Shown: positions 7,625-11,210 of the stretch, one piece after another
How positions within the stretch are numbered: position 1 is the stretch's first letter
Layout of the letters: each line of letters opens with the position of its first letter
Assembly: GCA_003497765.1 (NCBI GenBank)
Contig: DNNY01000056.1
Location: 1-11,210, forward strand
From: Oceanospirillaceae bacterium
Lineage (GTDB): Bacteria; Pseudomonadota; Gammaproteobacteria; Pseudomonadales; Balneatricaceae
Direction of reading: 5' to 3'
Length of the DNA: 11,210 bases
Translations under genes and position numbers: made by a program
The notes under the pieces: generated by a model
Seen by the model: the letters and a program-made list of their open reading frames with translations, nothing else
The model's database searches: none
What the model was told of the DNA's origin: nothing

Positions 7625-8266
7625 TTAAATTCCGGCACGCTCGTAAAGCTGCCAAGCTCGATCTTTCCATTGTGTAGACAATTCTGCTATCCCACAAGCA
7701 ACTTGCATACGCTGTCTATCACGCTGTTTAAATAACAATTGGTTAAGTTGATCTATAGTCCACTCTGGCACTGGGCGTTCAATGCACACAATTTCAGATT
7801 CGGCACTAATGGCACCCGCTTCTAGTACCCGCAGGTAATAACCCGTCATCATATGCTCGTGAATCCAATCCAACATTTTGGGGAGGTGCAAACGTCGGCC
7901 AATAGTACTACAACGCTCAGTGGGCATGCTTACCTGCACTAGGGCATCACCTAACTGCCAAATATCACCAACACAAACATCATGCTCGGTGAAGCCACTT
8001 ACACAGAGATTTTCGCCAAAGCTGCAATGGGCAATAGGCGCCCCGGCACGTTGCGCAAAATAGGCATAATGCTCATGGCTAAATACATGCAGCGCACTAT
8101 CTGGCTTACCGTGCACATCATCGTAACTATCATCATCCTGCACACCAGCGCTACTTACCATCAGGCTGCGTGAAGTCGCTTGTTTGGCAATACCTGTGAT
8201 AAAGGTTTTGCCATGACGATCCACTTGCTCCTGTGGTGTACCAATATTTAAGTAAACAATGGTCAT
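7625..8266 (-). CDS. YiiM-like MOSC domain protein
   Basis: A 213-residue cytoplasmic protein of the MOSC family (molybdenum-cofactor sulfurase C-terminal-like), closest in layout to E. coli YiiM (224 residues), which uses molybdenum cofactor in reduction of N-hydroxylated compounds. Visible family features are GVQDD at 41-45, HGKPDSALHVFSHEHY at 52-67, FGENL at 83-87, a GFTEHDVCVGD block at 91-101, and a conserved cysteine at 119 in MPTERC, the expected cofactor-contact cysteine. The C-terminal 45 residues fit the small three-helix domain found after MOSC in YiiM-like proteins. The family HGG is here HGK. An AGGA site 5 bases before the ATG supports the start. The pckA terminator just upstream suggests its own promoter. 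The actual substrate is unknown. Confidence 0.85.
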   Translation of the reverse strand: MTIVYLNIGTPQEQVDRHGKTFITGIAKQATSRSLMVSSAGVQDDDSYDDVHGKPDSALHVFSHEHYAYFAQRAGAPIAHCSFGENLCVSGFTEHDVCVGDIWQLGDALVQVSMPTERCSTIGRRLHLPKMLDWIHEHMMTGYYLRVLEAGAISAESEIVCIERPVPEWTIDQLNQLLFKQRDRQRMQVACGIAELSTQWKDRAWQLYERAGI

Positions 8267-8328
8267 TTAATTCCTAGCTATCATCAGACTATTTTTGAAT
8301 AGCCTATCCCAAACATGGCCCATAAATC

Positions 8329-8351
8329 AAAAAGGCTCCCACAGGAGCCTT
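8329..8351 (-). terminator. Rho-independent terminator of pckA
   Basis: On the minus strand an 8-bp perfect stem, AAGGCTCC-TGTG-GGAGCCTT, is followed by a T-run (TTTTT counting the two last stem bases) and further T-rich sequence. It lies about 25 bases after the pckA stop. The plus-strand side is also flanked by TATTTT, so it may work in both directions. It separates pckA from the MOSC gene. Confidence 0.9.
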
Positions 8352-8376
8352 ATTTTCTATCCTTGCCGCTAAATTA

Positions 8377-9924
8377 CTATAGCCTTGGTCCTGCCGCCAC
8401 AATGGCTTCAGAAACATCAAAGCGCTTAAAGTTTTCGTTAAACTTAGCAATTAGCGCCTTAGCTTCTGCATCATAGGCATCTTTATCCGCCCAAGTTTCA
8501 CGTGGATTTAGTAAGGCATTATCAACCCCATCAACAGCGACGGGAATATCAACATTTATTCCATCCAAATGTACTGTTTCGGCTTTAGCTATATTGCCAT
8601 TTTGAATGGCAGCGATAATGGAACGGGTAACTGGAATACTAAAGCGCTTGCCCGTGCCATAAGCACCACCAGTCCAGCCCGTATTAACTAGGTAAACTTT
8701 GGAGCCAAAGGCCTCGATACGCTGCATCAATAATTCAGCATAATTGCCTGCTGGACGGGGGAAGAATGGCGCCCCAAAGCAAGTTGAAAAGGTTGATTTG
8801 ATCGCTGAACTAGAACCCATTTCCGTAGATCCTACCAGGGCGGTATAGCCACTTAAGAAATGATAGGCCGCGGCTTCTTTAGACAGTATAGATACGGGAG
8901 GCAAGACGCCCGTTAAATCACAGGTCAAAAAGATAATGGCTCCGGGCTCACCAGCGAGGTTGTCCGCTGTTCGCTTGTCAACATGCCTAAGAGGATATGC
9001 GCAACGACCATTTTCCGTTAATTCGGTATTATCGTAATCAGCCTGGCCATCGTCATCTAGCCATACATTTTCGACAATAGCGCCAAAGCGAATCGCATCC
9101 CAAATAATAGGCTCATTTTTCTGGCTAAGGTTGATGGTTTTTGCATAGCAACCGCCTTCCAGATTAAACACCACGTCTTTACCCCATCCATGCTCATCAT
9201 CACCAATTAGATAACGCTCAGGGTCTGCAGATAAGGTAGTTTTACCGGTACCAGAAAGGCCAAAAAATAAGGTTACGTCACCATCATCACCGACGTTAGC
9301 AGAGCAATGCATGGGCAAAACGTCTTGGGCTGGCAACAAAAAGTTCTGTACTGAGAACATGGCCTTTTTCATTTCCCCAGCGTAGCGCATACCTGCCAAT
9401 AACACTTTGCGCTGAGCAAAGTTAATCATTACACAGCCATCACTATTGGTGCCATCGCGCTCGGGCACACACTCAAAATCAGCGACATTAAGAATCTGCC
9501 ATTCACCATGGCCTTTGGGATTATATTGCTCCGGGGTGATAAATAAATTCAGACCAAACAAGTTTTGCCAAGCTTTTTGCGTCGTCATCCGCACCGGTAT
9601 GTAATAATTAGCATCGGCACCAACATGCACCTTGGCTTGGTATTGGTCGTGATCTTTAAGATAGTCTTCAACGCGCGCCCAAAGAGCATCGAAAACAGCT
9701 TCGGCAATGGGCCGGTTAATGGCACCCCAATCAATATCTCCCTCAGTACTAGGCTCTTGCACAATATATCGATCAGCCGGTGAGCGACCAGTGCGAAGGC
9801 CAGTAATAACATTTAGGGCACCTGTACTAGCCAGGGTGCCTTCGCCATTCTCTATGGCTTTTTGTATTAGGGTTGATGGGGAAAGTTGCTTGAAGGTTGT
9901 GGGAGCTTCAGCGTCTAAATTCAT
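8377..9924 (-). CDS. pckA: Phosphoenolpyruvate carboxykinase (ATP)
   Basis: This is the ATP-dependent enzyme that converts oxaloacetate to phosphoenolpyruvate and CO2, the entry step to gluconeogenesis from TCA-cycle intermediates, in the cytoplasm. At 515 residues it is slightly shorter than the E. coli protein (540). The active-site parts are intact: substrate arginine motif TGLRTGRSP at 41-49, the [10 protein letters not shown] lysine block at 181-190, metal-site histidine in PMHCSAN at 204-210, the kinase-1a P-loop GLSGTGKTT at 222-230, kinase-2 [10 protein letters not shown] at 239-248, GRCAYPL at 306-312, and the late [12 protein letters not shown] adenine-binding region at about 416-427. 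AAAGG lies 9-10 bases before the ATG. The gene has its own strong terminator and a 294-bp upstream region, suggesting an independent transcript. In many gammaproteobacteria it sits near hslO, as here. Confidence 0.98.
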   Translation of the reverse strand: MNLDAEAPTTFKQLSPSTLIQKAIENGEGTLASTGALNVITGLRTGRSPADRYIVQEPSTEGDIDWGAINRPIAEAVFDALWARVEDYLKDHDQYQAKVHVGADANYYIPVRMTTQKAWQNLFGLNLFITPEQYNPKGHGEWQILNVADFECVPERDGTNSDGCVMINFAQRKVLLAGMRYAGEMKKAMFSVQNFLLPAQDVLPMHCSANVGDDGDVTLFFGLSGTGKTTLSADPERYLIGDDEHGWGKDVVFNLEGGCYAKTINLSQKNEPIIWDAIRFGAIVENVWLDDDGQADYDNTELTENGRCAYPLRHVDKRTADNLAGEPGAIIFLTCDLTGVLPPVSILSKEAAAYHFLSGYTALVGSTEMGSSSAIKSTFSTCFGAPFFPRPAGNYAELLMQRIEAFGSKVYLVNTGWTGGAYGTGKRFSIPVTRSIIAAIQNGNIAKAETVHLDGINVDIPVAVDGVDNALLNPRETWADKDAYDAEAKALIAKFNENFKRFDVSEAIVAAGPRL

Positions 9925-9942
9925 TTAATTGTACCTTTTTAA

Positions 9943-9973
9943 CCAATGATTTAGTTTGTGGGTAAACCATTGG
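9943..9973 (-). other. Bulged hairpin next to the pckA ribosome binding site
   Basis: In minus-strand RNA order, CCAATG (9973-9968) pairs with CATTGG (9948-9943). Stacked directly on it, GTTT (9967-9964) pairs with AAAC (9957-9954), closing a 6-base ACCCAC loop and leaving a 5-base bulge on the 3' side. The hairpin ends only about 7 bases before the AAAGG ribosome binding site. A role in translation or message stability is an inference. Confidence 0.35.
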
Positions 9974-10094
9974 GGAATCAAAGTTCGGGACACTTACAAA
10001 TAGTAAGGCCCGGCACCAGTTGGGTTCTTCGGTTGTTGTGAGTGCTGAGACTGGGTATATGGTTAGCAGAATCAGTACCGAAAAACGAGCCGTG

Positions 10095-10103
10095 ATTATG
10101 CCA
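10095..10103 (-). promoter_or_regulatory. Candidate extended -10 promoter for pckA
   Basis: TGGCATAAT on the minus strand is an extended -10 element (TGn followed by a 5/6 match to TATAAT). The -35 region is poor, which extended -10 promoters tolerate. It would give a leader of about 165 bases containing the hairpin near the ribosome binding site. The remainder of 9925-10218 shows no coding sequence. A 6-bp stem TTTGGT/ACCAAA (about 10187-10209) shortly after the hslO stop lacks a T-tract and is not a convincing terminator. Confidence 0.35.
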
Positions 10104-10218
10104 GAGAAAATTTACAATAGCTAAAAATAGAGCTTATTCGCAAAACTGATAACATTTGCAACTAATATAACAAGGCGATACGCTTTGGTGCTAGCTGATA
10201 ACCAAACCAAGGTTTAAA

Positions 10219-11124
10219 TTAGTGCAAGATTTCCTGTTGCTCTGGGTCGTTCGTCCCAGGCGCAAATAACATATGGCAATCCACTTTATCAAAGGTATAT
10301 TGGCTATCACAGAACTGGCAATCAATAACAATACTGCCTAGATCATCTAGGACCTCATCGACCTGAGCCTTGCCCAAGGCAACGATAGCATGGGCACTTC
10401 GCTCGCGACTACAGTCACATTTGTAGCCCACAGGGCGTTCGGCAAAAACTGTTAAATCATGTTCATGGAACAGTCGCTTGAGTACTTCATCTGCTGGGAG
10501 TGCCAGTAGCTCATCTGCGGTTAGGGTGATCACTAGGGCATGCACAAGTTCCCAATCTTCATCGGCCTTGGCTTCATTTTTTATTTCTGCTGGCAAACGC
10601 TGCACCATAAATCCAGCCGCTTGGGTCTCGCTCATATCCAACTGTAGATGCGTAGGTAGCTGCTCAGATTGGTAAAAATAGCCTTCTATACAGGCTGCCA
10701 AGGTATCATATTCAAGCCCTACAATACCCTGATAGCGTTGGCCATCATCAGGTTCAATGGTGATTACCAGTTGGCCATTACCTAATAACTCAAGCAACCC
10801 CATGTTGTCTTTAATTGCATCGGAGTGCCGCGCCAAACCTTTTAGCAACAGCGGCGCCAGCGTACCTGGTTGATCAAGACGGCATTCAGCCAAGGCATAT
10901 TCTAGAGGGCCATCACCCCGCACCTGCACACTTAGGCGGCCTTGTAGCTTAAGGTTGGCACTTAATAACGCACTGGCAATAAATAGTTGCCCTAATAGCG
11001 CCGACACAGGCGCGGGGTAAGCGTGTTGCTGGAGTAAAGTTTGTACACTATCGTCCAAACGAATATGTACACCACGAATATCCATATTATTAAACAAAAA
11101 CCCACGCATAAGGTCCTGAGTCAT
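10219..11124 (-). CDS. hslO: Hsp33, redox-regulated holdase chaperone
   Basis: A 301-residue cytoplasmic chaperone (E. coli 294) that is inactive when its four cysteines bind zinc and becomes an ATP-independent holdase when oxidative stress forms disulfides and releases the zinc. The redox switch is complete: CDC at residues 236-238 and CQFC at 269-272, with one extra cysteine at 283. The N-terminal substrate and dimer domain begins with the typical DLMRGFLFNNMDIRGVHIRL pattern and contains VQVRGDGPLEYALAEC. A GAGG ribosome binding site 7 bases before the ATG supports the start. It precedes pckA on the same strand by 294 bp. A very short hydrophobic reading frame ends 9 bp upstream of its ATG. 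In E. coli hslO follows hslR; the upstream neighbour here is outside the window. Confidence 0.97.
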   Translation of the reverse strand: MTQDLMRGFLFNNMDIRGVHIRLDDSVQTLLQQHAYPAPVSALLGQLFIASALLSANLKLQGRLSVQVRGDGPLEYALAECRLDQPGTLAPLLLKGLARHSDAIKDNMGLLELLGNGQLVITIEPDDGQRYQGIVGLEYDTLAACIEGYFYQSEQLPTHLQLDMSETQAAGFMVQRLPAEIKNEAKADEDWELVHALVITLTADELLALPADEVLKRLFHEHDLTVFAERPVGYKCDCSRERSAHAIVALGKAQVDEVLDDLGSIVIDCQFCDSQYTFDKVDCHMLFAPGTNDPEQQEILH

Positions 11125-11133
11125 GGCCCAACC

Positions 11134-11190
11134 TCAAACAATTAGTAGCAAATTAATAAGAACAATTAAAAAAAGCGATACGATTATCAT
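11134..11190 (-). CDS. Possible 18-residue hydrophobic peptide upstream of hslO
   Basis: An ATG at 11188-11190 opens an 18-codon frame, MIIVSLFLIVLINLLLIV, ending in TGA 9 bp before the hslO ATG. GAGG lies 5 bases before this ATG (AGAGGGGCCA). The peptide is almost entirely Ile/Leu/Val/Phe and could form one short membrane helix, or be a leader whose translation affects hslO. Against it, the strand is T-rich, which favours hydrophobic codons by chance, and a T7 run within it could belong to a terminator of the gene beyond the right edge. Confidence 0.2.
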   Translation of the reverse strand: MIIVSLFLIVLINLLLIV

Positions 11191-11210
11191 TGGCCCCTCT
11201 AATCCTTATT

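Noticed and set aside
11134..11187. Terminator of the gene beyond the right edge (T7 run after a GATA/TATC stem, minus strand)
   Set aside because: The stem has only 4 A/T-rich pairs, too weak to call a Rho-independent terminator.
1..11210. CRISPR arrays, insertion sequences, prophage, tRNA or rRNA genes, toxin-antitoxin or defence genes
   Set aside because: No direct-repeat arrays, transposase or integrase motifs, or structural RNA signatures were found. All large genes are housekeeping families.

Overview
The window looks like ordinary chromosomal core sequence of a gammaproteobacterium. The protein families and gene neighbourhoods (nrdR-ribD-ribBA; hslO-pckA; tex near gshA) fit a non-enteric, Pseudomonas/Cellvibrio/marine-type lineage better than an enteric one, but I cannot name the genus. 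Base composition is moderate and even, and I see no sign of phage, insertion sequence, CRISPR, tRNA or rRNA.

Left end (1-2299, minus strand): a riboflavin cluster read right to left. nrdR overlaps the start of ribD by 8 bp. A 218-bp gap then leads to ribB/ribBA, which runs off the left edge at residue 170. ribE, which commonly sits between ribD and ribBA, is missing here. Its place is taken by a non-coding gap with a 9-bp inverted repeat and a candidate promoter.

Middle (2300-3498): a 271-bp intergenic region, then the only well-supported plus-strand gene, an EamA/DMT-type 10-helix membrane transporter. It ends 7 bp from the convergent end of gshA.

Right part (3499-11124, minus strand, transcribed right to left): hslO (Hsp33), pckA (ATP-dependent PEP carboxykinase, with a clear Rho-independent terminator), a YiiM-like MOSC protein, tex (S1-domain RNA-binding protein) and gshA (glutamate-cysteine ligase, TTG start). 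The order resembles the hslO-pckA...tex neighbourhood of E. coli and the hslO/pckA...tex-gshA neighbourhood of Pseudomonas. Here it is compacted: no ompR/envZ or greB lies between pckA and tex. Two gene products relate to thiol and oxidative homeostasis (Hsp33 senses oxidation; GshA makes the glutathione precursor), but separate promoters are likely and I do not claim an operon.

No new multi-gene system is visible. The signals most worth a second look are RNA-level: a nested inverted repeat with an alternative pairing just upstream of the TTG-started gshA, a bulged hairpin next to the pckA ribosome binding site, and a possible 18-residue hydrophobic peptide directly upstream of hslO.
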